From JBBROS01 sp965217935 (GTDB taxonomy: Bacteria; Pseudomonadota; Alphaproteobacteria; Acetobacterales; Acetobacteraceae), in NCBI GenBank assembly GCA_965217935.1, contig OZ244581.1, positions 2,790,001-2,854,000 on the forward strand: DNA of 64,000 nucleotides, read 5' to 3'. Within the stretch, counting starts at the first letter, position 1. Each line of letters starts with the position of its first letter. Shown in pieces: positions 17,124-24,646 of the stretch. The position numbers and the translations under genes were made by a program. Under the pieces are notes generated by a model. That model was not told where the DNA came from. It saw only the letters and a list, made by a program, of their open reading frames with translations, and ran no database searches.

Positions 17124-17648
17124 CTACTTCTGCGCCGCCTGGTACGACTTGCGGATCACGTCCTCGGCGGCCTCGCGGTCGGCCCAGCCGGTGACCTTGA
17201 CCCATTTGCCGGGTTCGAGGTCCTTGTAGCGGGTGAAGAAGTGCTCGATGCCTTGGCGGACGATCTCCGGCAGATCGAACACGGACTTGGTGCCGGTGTA
17301 GATGGTATGGACCTTGTCGTGCGGCACGCAGATGATCTTCTCGTCCTGCCCGGCCTCGTCCTCCATCTGCAGCATCCCGATCGGGCGGGCGCGGATGACG
17401 ACGCCGGGAAGGACTTGGGCGTTGGCCAGCACGAGCGCGTCGGCCGGATCGCCGTCGGCGGCCAGCGTGCCGGGGATGAAGCCGTAGGCGGCGGGGTAGG
17501 CCATCGGGGTGAACAGGAAGCGGTCGACGAACACGGCGCCGCTCTCCTTGTCGATCTCGTACTTGACCTGCGAGCCTTGCGGGATCTCGATGACGACGTT
17601 GATGTCGGTCGGCAGGTCTTTTCCGGAGGGGATTTTGGAGAGGTCCAT
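17124..17648 (-). CDS. ppa: Inorganic pyrophosphatase
   Basis: This 174-residue soluble family I pyrophosphatase hydrolyses pyrophosphate released by biosynthesis. The metal-binding signature DGDPADALVL and the active-site stretch KYEIDKESGAVFVDRFL are present. ATG 17648 (MDLSKIPSGKD) matches the family N-terminus; the 20 residues upstream in frame are promoter sequence. It is divergent from the tRNA gene 62 bp away. Confidence 0.95.
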   Translation of the reverse strand: MDLSKIPSGKDLPTDINVVIEIPQGSQVKYEIDKESGAVFVDRFLFTPMAYPAAYGFIPGTLAADGDPADALVLANAQVLPGVVIRARPIGMLQMEDEAGQDEKIICVPHDKVHTIYTGTKSVFDLPEIVRQGIEHFFTRYKDLEPGKWVKVTGWADREAAEDVIRKSYQAAQK

Positions 17649-17710
17649 GGCGTGTCCTTTGATTCTGCTGCGCGCGGGGATATAACCCTGCGCGTGCGCG
17701 AGTGCCATAC

Positions 17711-17784
17711 GCGCCTGTAGCTCAGTTGGTCAGAGCGGGCCGCTCATAACGGCTTGGTCGCAGGTTCGAGTCCTGCCGGGCGCA
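17711..17784 (+). tRNA. tRNA with CAT anticodon (elongator Met or Ile2)
   Basis: A full cloverleaf can be folded: acceptor GCGCCTG with CGGGCGC (one G-U pair), D arm GCTC-AGTTGGTCA-GAGC, anticodon stem GGCCG/CGGCT with loop CTCATAA, and T arm GCAGG-TTCGAGT-CCTGC. The discriminator is A and no CCA is encoded. The anticodon CAT in a non-initiator tRNA is either elongator methionine or the isoleucine tRNA whose C34 is modified to lysidine; I cannot separate these by eye. Confidence 0.93.
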
Positions 17785-17858
17785 TGGTTCGTTTTCAGTT
17801 TTAAGTCGCCAGTGTCACGGGTTTCTGGTCCGCCGGCTGGCTTACAGGCTACGAGGCA

Positions 17859-18635
17859 ATGGTCGGCAATTCGCCCGGTATTCTGCGCGCAGCGATGGTG
17901 ACGGGCGGGGCGAAGCGCGTTGGCGCGGCCATAGTCGAGGCATTGGCGGCGGAGGGCTTCGCGGTGGGAATTCACTGCCGGGCCAGCGTGGCCGAGGCGG
18001 AGTCGCTGGCTGAGCGGGTCCGTGGCCAGGGTGGGCGGGCGGCGGTGTTGCAAGCCGACCTGAACGACGAGGATGCGGTGAGGCGTCTCTTGCCGGCAGC
18101 CGAGGCGGCGCTGGGTCCGGTCGGCGTGCTGGTCAACAACGCCAGCGTGTTCGAGCGCGACGAATGGGACGACGCCACGCGGGAGAGCTGGGACCGGCAC
18201 ATGGAACCGAACCTGCGAGCGCCGTTCGTGCTGACGCAGGCGCTGGCGAAGGGGTTGCCGGATGGGGCGGACGGCGTGGTGGTGAACATGCTGGACCAGC
18301 GGGTCTGGTCGCTGACCCCGCATTTCGTCTCCTACACCGCCTCGAAGGCGGCGCTGTGGTCCTTGACCCGGCAGATGGCGCTGGCGCTCGCGCCGCGGGT
18401 CCGGGTGAATGCGGTCGGGCCTGGCCCGGCGTTGCCAAGCGCGCGGCAAAGCGCCGAGCAGTTTGCCCGCCAATGCGCGTCGGTGCCGCTCGGGCGGGGA
18501 ACGGACCCGGGGGAGATCGCCCGGGCGGTGCTGGCCTTGGTCTCGATGCCGTCGGTGACCGGGCAGATGCTGGCGCTGGATGGGGGGCAGCATTTGCAGT
18601 GGTCGCCGGCGGGCGGCGGGGCATCGGCGGAATGA
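17859..18635 (+). CDS. folM: SDR-family pteridine reductase, FolM-like
   Basis: This 258-residue short-chain dehydrogenase has the cofactor motif TGGAKRVG (the TGxxxRxG form of pteridine reductases rather than TGxxxGxG), LVNNASVF and the catalytic YTASK. It probably reduces dihydromonapterin or dihydrofolate with NADPH. Direct coupling to folB (ATGA overlap) supports a pterin/folate role. The exact substrate is inferred from family and context. Confidence 0.8.
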   Translation: MVGNSPGILRAAMVTGGAKRVGAAIVEALAAEGFAVGIHCRASVAEAESLAERVRGQGGRAAVLQADLNDEDAVRRLLPAAEAALGPVGVLVNNASVFERDEWDDATRESWDRHMEPNLRAPFVLTQALAKGLPDGADGVVVNMLDQRVWSLTPHFVSYTASKAALWSLTRQMALALAPRVRVNAVGPGPALPSARQSAEQFARQCASVPLGRGTDPGEIARAVLALVSMPSVTGQMLALDGGQHLQWSPAGGGASAE

Positions 18636-19003
18636 GCCGGATCGCCGGGCCGGGGGTGCGGCACGTGTTCGTGCGCGACATGGCGCTGATGGCCTCGATC
18701 GGGGTGTACGCGCATGAGCATGGGCGCAGGCAGCGGGTGCGGGTGAACGTCGATCTCGCGGTGGAGGACGCGGGCGACGGGGCGGACCAGTTGGAGCGCG
18801 TGGTCGATTACGAGGCCGTGGTGGAGCGGGTGCGCGAGATCGTGCGCGCCGGGCACGTAAGGCTGGTGGAGACGCTTGCGGAACGGATCGCGGCGGCGTG
18901 CCTCGATGACCGGCGGATCAGGCGGGTTTGGGTGCAGGTGGAAAAGCTGGACGCCTTCCCGGACGCCGCGGCCGTGGGCATCGCGATCGAGCGCGGGGCG
19001 TAG
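18632..19003 (+). CDS. folB: Dihydroneopterin aldolase
   Basis: This 123-residue enzyme converts dihydroneopterin to 6-hydroxymethyl-dihydropterin in folate synthesis. It shows the family blocks MALMASIGVYAHEHGRRQRV, VVDYEAVVERV and LVETLAERIA, with the active-site Glu in VETLAE and a C-terminal KLDAFPDAAAVGI. Its ATG overlaps the folM stop, so the two act as a translationally coupled folate pair. Confidence 0.9.
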   Translation: MSRIAGPGVRHVFVRDMALMASIGVYAHEHGRRQRVRVNVDLAVEDAGDGADQLERVVDYEAVVERVREIVRAGHVRLVETLAERIAAACLDDRRIRRVWVQVEKLDAFPDAAAVGIAIERGA

Positions 19004-19436
19004 GCGAAAACACTCCGTTACGCTGATGTTGCGAACGCTCAGAAATCCTGTCGTCATCGTCGCGATAGGCTGCGCCTGAGACGCCGGCTCGGGCGGCAAG
19101 GCCAGTCTCGCAAATGGCATTCGAAGCGGCTGAAACTGGTATTTTCGCACGCGCTCCAGACGGGTTCGGCGCATTTTATCCACCTGCGCCGCTTGACTCC
19201 CAGGATTTGCAGCGACATGCACGACAGTCTTAAGGGCGTCGCACTCCAATTGAGCAAAAAATTCGTGATATCAATGGTTTAAGCAGGCCTGCCTGCTTCG
19301 TAGGCAAAGTGGTGAAATCGCCGTGGAATCAACGTTTCAAGCCGGTTGCCGCCGCAATCCCCACAAGGTTATCCACAGGTTCGGGGGATGGATTTGTTTC
19401 CTTGAACGGAGTGGCAATATCGCGGGCGTCGCGGGC
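19004..19436. other. Gene-free stretch with one DnaA-box-like site
   Basis: I can support no gene in these 433 bp. A 67-residue minus frame (19054-19257) lacks a ribosome-binding site and any recognisable similarity. The stretch contains a short palindrome AAGCAGGCCTGCCTGCTT (19279-19296) and one perfect consensus DnaA box TTATCCACA (19369-19377). It ends at the border of element A4. Confidence 0.5.
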
Positions 19437-19541
19437 TAAGCGGACAGTCGTAGCGTGTGCCACGAGTGTCTGCTTAGGAGTCATTGAGGACGCATCATTT
19501 TTCGCGCCGTGACGGCGAGCCGTCCTGAAAAATGATGCTGA
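19437..19541 (-). repeat. Family A element, copy A4 (105 nt)
   Basis: This copy has the long stem first and the GCATCATTTTTCGC hairpin second, as in A2 and A5. The left TA is at 19437-19438. The right border reads GA instead of TA (19540-19541), probably a point mutation, and the copy runs straight into element B2. The length of 105 nt is the same as the other full copies. Confidence 0.78.
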
Positions 19542-19584
19542 GACCTCATCGCCCCGGCTTTTCCAGTCCGGGCGATAAGGTCTA
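19540..19584 (+). repeat. Family B element, copy B2 (single hairpin)
   Basis: The hairpin AGACCTCATCGCCCCGG...CCGGGCGATAAGGTCT ends with TA at 19583-19584, just 12 nt before the uvrC ATG. It therefore forms most of the uvrC leader and could shape translation or carry the ribosome-binding region; I see no good Shine-Dalgarno sequence between it and the ATG. Confidence 0.75.
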
Positions 19585-19596
19585 ATCAGCCAGGCC

Positions 19597-21474
19597 ATGA
19601 ATTTGCAGCCAAGCAGCACCGAAGGACCAGGCGTCCACGTCATCGAGACGGCGCTCGCCACCATGCCGCTCAGCCCCGGCGTCTACCGTATGCTCGATGG
19701 CAAGGGCGACGCGCTCTACGTCGGCAAGGCGCGCAGCCTCAAGAAACGGGTGACGAGCTATACCCAGATCGCCCGCCTGCCGGAGCGGCTGCGGCGGATG
19801 GTGTCCGAGACCGCCAGCATGGAGATCGTCACCACCCATACCGAGGCCGAGGCGCTGCTGCTGGAGGCGAACCTCATCAAGCGGCTGAAGCCCCGGTTCA
19901 ACATCGTGCTGCGCGACGACAAGAGCTATCCGTGGCTGACGCTGACCGAGGACCACGCCTTCCCGCAGATCAGCAAGCACCGCGGCGCGCAGGTCCGCCG
20001 CGGCAGCTATTACGGGCCGTTCGCGTCGGCCTGGGCCGTCAACCAGACGGTGACGGCGATGCAGCGGGTGTTCCTGCTGCGCTCCTGCCAGGACACGGTG
20101 TTCGCCAACCGCAGCCGGCCTTGCCTGCTGTTCCAGATCAGGCGCTGCTCCGCGCCGTGCGTGGGCCGGGTGAGCGAGGCGGATTACGCGAAGCTGGTGG
20201 CGCAGGCCAAGGCCTTCTTGTCGGGCAAGGCCAACTCGGTGCAGGCGGCGCTGGCCGCCGAGATGGAGCAAGCGGCGGAAAAGCTGGAGTTCGAGCGGGC
20301 GGCGGCGGTGCGCGACCGCATCCGCGGCCTGACCCACGTGCAAGGGACGGCCGTCATCAATCCGGCCAGCCTCGCCGACGCCGACGTGGTGGCCGCGCAC
20401 CAGATCGGCGGCCAGACCTGCGTGCAGGTGTTCTTCATCCGCGGCGGGCGCAACAACGGCAACCGGGCGTTCTTCCCGGCCCACGCGCGGGACATGGAGG
20501 CGGACGCCGTGCTGGCCGCGTTCCTGGCCCAGTTCTACGATGACAAGCCGCCGCCGCCGGTGGTGCTGCTGAATCATGAGCTGGCGGAGCAGGCGTTGCT
20601 CTCCGAGGCGCTGTGCATCAAGGCCGGGCGGCGGGTGGAGGTGGCCGTGCCGGTACGGGGCGAGAAGCGCTCGGTGGTGCTGCATGCGGAGACGAACGCG
20701 CGCGAGGCGCTGGAGCGCAAGCTGGCCGAGAGCGCCGGGCAGGCCAAGCTGCTGGAGGGGGTGGCGCAGGCGTTCGGGCTGGCCGGATCGCCGGAGCGGA
20801 TCGAGTGCTACGACAACAGCCACATCATGGGGACGAACGCCTATGGCGTGATGGTGGTGGCGGGGCCGGAGGGGTTCATGAAGAATGCCTACCGGAAATA
20901 CTCGATCAGGGGACCGATCGCGCCGGGCGACGACTTCGCGATGATGCGCGAGGTGCTGGACCGGCGGTTCGGCCGCGCGCTGAAGGAGCAGGCGGCGAGC
21001 GAGGCGGGGGAGGGACCGCCGCCGGCGCTGCCCGACCTGCTGCTGATCGACGGCGGCGCGGGCCAGCTTTCGGCGGTGCGGGGCATCATGCAGGATCTCG
21101 GGATGCACCAGATCCCGGTGGTGGCGATCGCCAAGGGGCCGGACCGGGACGCCGGGCGCGAGTGGCTGCACATGGACGGCCGCGCGCCGTTCCAACTGCC
21201 GCCGCGGGACCCGGTGCTGTATTACCTGCAACGGGTGCGGGACGAGACGCACCGCTTCGCGATCACGACGCACCGGGCGGGCCGGAGCAAGGGGCTGGTG
21301 ACGAGCGAGCTCGACGAGGTGGCGGGCGTGGGGGCGGCCAGGAAGCGGGCGCTGCTGAACCATTTCGGCTCGGCGCGGGGGGTGAAGCAGGCCGGGCTTG
21401 CGGATCTGGAGGCGGCGCCCGGGATCAACCGGGAGACGGCGCGGCGGGTCTACGCGCACTTTCATCCGAACTGA
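19597..21474 (+). CDS. uvrC: UvrABC system protein C
   Basis: This 625-residue endonuclease makes both incisions in nucleotide-excision repair. Domains in order: GIY-YIG nuclease (about 23-100, GVY...LYVGKA), a cysteine-bearing linker, the UVR helical hairpin that binds UvrB (about 217-252), the RNase H-like second nuclease (ECYDNSHIMG; DLLLIDGG) and C-terminal tandem helix-hairpin-helix. All are intact and the length is normal. The start is ATG 19597, immediately after hairpin B2. Confidence 0.95.
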   Translation: MNLQPSSTEGPGVHVIETALATMPLSPGVYRMLDGKGDALYVGKARSLKKRVTSYTQIARLPERLRRMVSETASMEIVTTHTEAEALLLEANLIKRLKPRFNIVLRDDKSYPWLTLTEDHAFPQISKHRGAQVRRGSYYGPFASAWAVNQTVTAMQRVFLLRSCQDTVFANRSRPCLLFQIRRCSAPCVGRVSEADYAKLVAQAKAFLSGKANSVQAALAAEMEQAAEKLEFERAAAVRDRIRGLTHVQGTAVINPASLADADVVAAHQIGGQTCVQVFFIRGGRNNGNRAFFPAHARDMEADAVLAAFLAQFYDDKPPPPVVLLNHELAEQALLSEALCIKAGRRVEVAVPVRGEKRSVVLHAETNAREALERKLAESAGQAKLLEGVAQAFGLAGSPERIECYDNSHIMGTNAYGVMVVAGPEGFMKNAYRKYSIRGPIAPGDDFAMMREVLDRRFGRALKEQAASEAGEGPPPALPDLLLIDGGAGQLSAVRGIMQDLGMHQIPVVAIAKGPDRDAGREWLHMDGRAPFQLPPRDPVLYYLQRVRDETHRFAITTHRAGRSKGLVTSELDEVAGVGAARKRALLNHFGSARGVKQAGLADLEAAPGINRETARRVYAHFHPN

Positions 21475-21643
21475 TGGTCAAAGCGGTGCATGAACGAGCA
21501 ATGGAGCCGACGTTTCGTCTATGCTGCCGTGGCGGGACATACAAGCGCGCTCGCGGCGTTAGCCCTGCGCTGATGGTTGCGACCCGAGACGCCGGCGGCC
21601 GCAGTTTGCTATACGGAGCCACGGCAACCAGGGAGCCAAGCCA

Positions 21644-22384
21644 ATGAACCAACTCGATCTCCAGGGGCGGGTCGCGGTGGTGACCGGAGGCGCACGCGGC
21701 ATCGGGCGCGCGATCGCCGAGCGGATGCTGGCGTCGGGCGCCGCGGTGGCGCTCTGGGACATGGACGCGGGCGCGCTCGAGAGCGCGGGCCTCGCAGGCC
21801 CGGTGAGCAATCACGTCGTCGAGCTGACGGACGAGCGGGCCGTGCGCGCGGCGGCGGCAGAGACGCAAGCGCGGCTGGGGCGGATCGACATCCTGGTCAA
21901 CAACGCCGGCATCACCGGGGGCAACGCGCCGACCTGGGAGCTGCCGACGGAGCAGTGGCGGCGGGTGGTGGACGTCAACCTGGTCGGGCCGATGCTGGCA
22001 TGCTCGGCGATCGTTCCCGCGATGATCGCCGCCGGATACGGGCGGATCGTCAACATCGCGTCGGTCGCGGGCAAGGAGGGGAACCCGAACGCCAGCCATT
22101 ACAGCGCCAGCAAGGCGGGCCTGATCGCGCTGACGAAGTCGCTCGGCAAGGAGCTGGCGGAAACGGGCGTGCTGGTGAATTGCGTCACCCCGGCCGCCGC
22201 CAAGACGGACATTTTCGCGCAGATGTCGCAATCCCAGATCGACTACATGCTGTCCAAGATACCGATGGGCCGGTTCGTGCAGGTGCAGGAGATCGCCGCG
22301 CTGGCGTGCTGGCTGGCGACCGAGGAGTGCTCGTTCAGCACCGGGGCTGTGTTCGACATCACGGGAGGCCGGGCGACATACTAG
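21644..22384 (+). CDS. Short-chain dehydrogenase/reductase (FabG-like)
   Basis: This 246-residue classical SDR has the dinucleotide motif TGGARGIG (about 15-22), LVNNAG, the catalytic SVAGKEGNPNASHYSASK with Tyr and Lys, and a C-terminal VFDITGGRATY. The substrate cannot be told; 3-oxoacyl-ACP, sugar or hydroxy-acid reduction are all possible. The TAG stop (22382-22384) is also the left TA of a palindromic element, so an insertion entered its stop codon. Confidence 0.85.
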   Translation: MNQLDLQGRVAVVTGGARGIGRAIAERMLASGAAVALWDMDAGALESAGLAGPVSNHVVELTDERAVRAAAAETQARLGRIDILVNNAGITGGNAPTWELPTEQWRRVVDVNLVGPMLACSAIVPAMIAAGYGRIVNIASVAGKEGNPNASHYSASKAGLIALTKSLGKELAETGVLVNCVTPAAAKTDIFAQMSQSQIDYMLSKIPMGRFVQVQEIAALACWLATEECSFSTGAVFDITGGRATY

Positions 22385-22491
22385 CGGTGCGAATCTGACG
22401 GAAGAGACCCGTCAGATTCGCACCGCTAGGCTGATCTGGTGGGCCAAATTACCCTGACGCTCAAGACTCGGGCGTCAGGTTTTGACCACTA
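22382..22491 (+). repeat. Family D palindromic element (110 nt) at an SDR stop codon
   Basis: The first part is a perfect 21-bp stem with a 7-nt loop (22381-22429). A spacer GCTGATCTGGTGGGCCAAATT follows, then a second hairpin CCTGACGC...GCGTCAGG (22453-22479). The TAs are at 22382-22383 and 22490-22491, with C and G outside, so CTAG is restored on removal. The spacer resembles that of B6, so D is probably a branch of family B. Confidence 0.8.
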
Positions 22492-22520
22492 GATTCTGGT
22501 CGCGATCGCCGCCCAACGGA

Positions 22521-23390
22521 TCAGCAGGCCAGGCCGGAGCCTCGCGTCGCCGTCCAGCCCGGCGAGGCGATGAACATCATGCTTTCGTCCAGACGATCGT
22601 AGAAATCCAGCATGTTCGGCAGGGCGTGCTCGGGATAGCCGATGAGGAAGCCTTGCGCCTCGTCGCAGCCGTAGGCTTGCAGGATGGCGAGCTGGTCCTG
22701 CCGTTCGACGCCTTCGGCGCAGATCGTCATGCCGAGGCCAGCGGCCAGTTGCAGCACCGAACGGACGATGATCTCGGTGCGCCGGCATTGGCCGAGGCGG
22801 CTGACGAATGACTGGTCGAGTTTCAACTTGTCGAACGGCATGTCCTGCAAGTAGCTGAGCGAGGCATAGCCGGTGCCGAAATCGTCGAGCGACAGCCGGA
22901 CGCCGAGGCCCTTGATGCGGGCGAGCTCCGCGCCGGCCGCGTGCTTGCGGTGGATGACGACGCCTTCGGAGACTTCGAGATCGAGCCGCGCCGGGTCCAG
23001 GCCCGAGGTTTCGAGCGCGGCGGCGACCGTGGCGGCAAGGCCGGGACCGTCGAACCAGCAAGCCGAGATGTTGACCGCGGCGCGCAGGTGGCTCGGCCAG
23101 CGGGCGGCTGTGGCGCAGGCCTGGTGAAGCACCCAGGTGTCCAATTTCCGGAACAGGCCAAGGCGCTCGACGACCGGGACGAATTCTCCCGGCGGCGTGG
23201 GCCCGAAGCCCGGACGGTCCCAGCGGATCAGTGCCTCGAACCCGAGCAAATCGCCGCTGGCGCAGGCGACGATCGGTTGCCAATGGATGCGGAAACGCCC
23301 GGCGTCGAGAGCTGTGCGCAGATCGGCTTCGAGCATGGGGTCGAAGTAACCGGGTTGGCTCAGATCGTCCGAGTCGAGGCTGTGTTCCAA
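22521..23390 (-). CDS. EAL-domain cyclic-di-GMP phosphodiesterase
   Basis: This 289-residue protein is essentially a single EAL domain with no GGDEF, sensor or membrane segment. The catalytic set looks complete: EAL at 52-54 (GFEALIRW), Asn in VNISACWF, Glu in LEVSEG, the DD of SLDDFGTGYASL, Lys in FDKLKLDQSF, Glu in AEGVE and Gln in AQGFLIGYP. It should hydrolyse c-di-GMP to pGpG in the cytosol, favouring motility over biofilm. It is monocistronic and converges with the upstream SDR gene. Confidence 0.9.
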   Translation of the reverse strand: MEHSLDSDDLSQPGYFDPMLEADLRTALDAGRFRIHWQPIVACASGDLLGFEALIRWDRPGFGPTPPGEFVPVVERLGLFRKLDTWVLHQACATAARWPSHLRAAVNISACWFDGPGLAATVAAALETSGLDPARLDLEVSEGVVIHRKHAAGAELARIKGLGVRLSLDDFGTGYASLSYLQDMPFDKLKLDQSFVSRLGQCRRTEIIVRSVLQLAAGLGMTICAEGVERQDQLAILQAYGCDEAQGFLIGYPEHALPNMLDFYDRLDESMMFIASPGWTATRGSGLAC

Positions 23391-23550
23391 AACTTTCCCC
23401 TCGTGTCGTCACGGCATCGATACGGCATTAAGTACGCCGTGTCGCATCCGGGGATCATCGTTTCACATTCCTGATCCCGGCGCTAGGTCCTGGCCAAAAA
23501 AGATCAAGAGACAATAAACGACTGCACACGCCTGTCGTGAACGGCCCGGC
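23391..23550. other. Upstream region of the EAL gene
   Basis: These 160 bp contain no supportable gene. They hold the EAL promoter region and an A-rich stretch (AAAAAAGATCAAGAGACAATAAAC, 23495-23518), then run into an array of three palindromic elements. Confidence 0.4.
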
Positions 23551-23654
23551 TAGTCTGCAATCGCCCTGACTGGAAACAGCCAGGGCGTTAATTGCCAGAC
23601 CAGAGAAAGCTGGACCCGTATCGCCCTGACCACAATCAAGGCGATACGGGTCTA
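23551..23654 (+). repeat. Family B element, full two-hairpin copy B3 (104 nt)
   Basis: TA at 23551-23552 and 23653-23654 bound two family B hairpins (CGCCCTGACTGG...CCAGGGCG and GTATCGCCCTGA...GGCGATAC), joined by a GCCAGACCAGAGAAAGCTGG spacer. C at 23550 and G at 23655 restore CTAG on removal. The right TA is also the left border of the next element. Confidence 0.82.
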
Positions 23655-23771
23655 GTGTCGCGGTTCAGAAACTCCTCGTGTTGAAATCGCGTGCCTCGGG
23701 ACGCTAGCCTCTTATTTCCGCAGCCTGCTTGTCCCAGACGTTCGAAAGCGAACTTCTTGGGCAGGACACTA
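23653..23771 (+). repeat. TA-bounded inverted-repeat element E (119 nt)
   Basis: The element lies between B3 and B5 and has its own terminal inverted repeat, TAGTGTC at the left and GACACTA at the right. A subterminal imperfect repeat links GTCCCAGACGTTCG with CGAACTTCTTGGGCAGGAC. Only one copy is seen in this window, so its family status is inferred from its borders. Confidence 0.6.
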
Positions 23772-23815
23772 GACCCTTGCCGTTCTGACGTTCCAGTCAG
23801 GGCGATTGCAGTCTA
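23770..23815 (+). repeat. Family B element, copy B5 (single hairpin, 46 nt)
   Basis: TA at 23770-23771 and 23814-23815 bound the hairpin TAGACCCTTGCCGTTCTGAC...GTCAGGGCGATTGCAGTCTA. The right TA is inside the TAG stop codon (minus strand, 23813-23815) of the nitroreductase gene. Confidence 0.78.
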
Positions 23816-24646
23816 CTTTAACGCGAAGCCCAGGTCCGCAAGCTCGGCTCGCAGCTTGTCGCGCCCGTTCAAGGCAGAGACGGGCCCCAGGCGGGCCACG
23901 ATCATCGCGGACCAGTCCTGGACCGACATGCCTTGCTCGTGCTGGAAGCTGCGGGCCACCGGATCGTAGGCGGCGACCGAACGGGCGTCCTGCCCGGCGT
24001 CATACTGCTCATGATGCAGGACGGAGGGCTGCGGCAGGCGCGGTTTCACGGCGGCGGGCTTCGCCGGGTCGGGGTAGCCGATGCACAGGCCGAACGCGAC
24101 CACGGCTTGCGGCGGAAGGCCGAGCTCGGCCGCGACCGCTTCCGGGTGGTTGCGCATGCCGCCGATGTAGACGGCGCCGAGGCCGAGCGATTCGGCTGCG
24201 ACCAGGGCATTCTGGGCCGCGAGGGCCGCGTCGATGATGGCGACGACGAACGCTTCCAGGTAGTGGGTGGCGTCCATCGGCTTGCCCGCCGCCTGCCCGA
24301 GCCGGGCGGCGCGGGAGAGGTCGGCGACCCAGCACAGGAACAGCGGCGCCTGGCTGATGTGCTTCTGGTCGCCGGCGAGGGCGGCCAGGCGGTCCTTACG
24401 CTCCTGATCCTGGATCGCGACGACGCTCCAGGCTTGCAGGTTGCTCGATGTCGGGGCGGATTGCGCGGCGGCGACCAGGGCTTCCAGCGTGCCGGGCGGC
24501 AACGGGCGGGGCAGGTAGGCGCGGACCGAGCGGTGCTGGAGGAGGGAGTCGATGAGCGGACTCCAGGCCGCGCCGGGCGGAGCGAGCTCGCGGTAGCGGG
24601 CGGCCAGCCGGGTCCGCGGCCCGGCTGGCTCGTTGCCGTCCGGCAT
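23813..24646 (-). CDS. NADPH-dependent nitroreductase (NfsA-like flavoprotein)
   Basis: This 277-residue member of the nitroreductase superfamily binds FMN and reduces nitroaromatics, quinones or flavins. Typical stretches are HRSVRAYLPRPLPPGTLEAL, AAQSAPTSSNLQAWSVVAI and the glycine-rich LGLGAVYIGGMRNHPEAV. The long C-terminal tail fits the NfsA/FRP group. ATG 24646 overlaps the CoxL-like stop (ATGA), so the two genes are coupled; 24670 is a possible but less likely start. Its TAG stop hosts element B5. Confidence 0.85.
   Translation of the reverse strand: MPDGNEPAGPRTRLAARYRELAPPGAAWSPLIDSLLQHRSVRAYLPRPLPPGTLEALVAAAQSAPTSSNLQAWSVVAIQDQERKDRLAALAGDQKHISQAPLFLCWVADLSRAARLGQAAGKPMDATHYLEAFVVAIIDAALAAQNALVAAESLGLGAVYIGGMRNHPEAVAAELGLPPQAVVAFGLCIGYPDPAKPAAVKPRLPQPSVLHHEQYDAGQDARSVAAYDPVARSFQHEQGMSVQDWSAMIVARLGPVSALNGRDKLRAELADLGFALK

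Noticed and set aside
19369..19377. Replication origin upstream of uvrC
   Set aside because: Only one DnaA box is seen, with no AT-rich unwinding region and no dnaA, parAB, hemE or gidA genes nearby.
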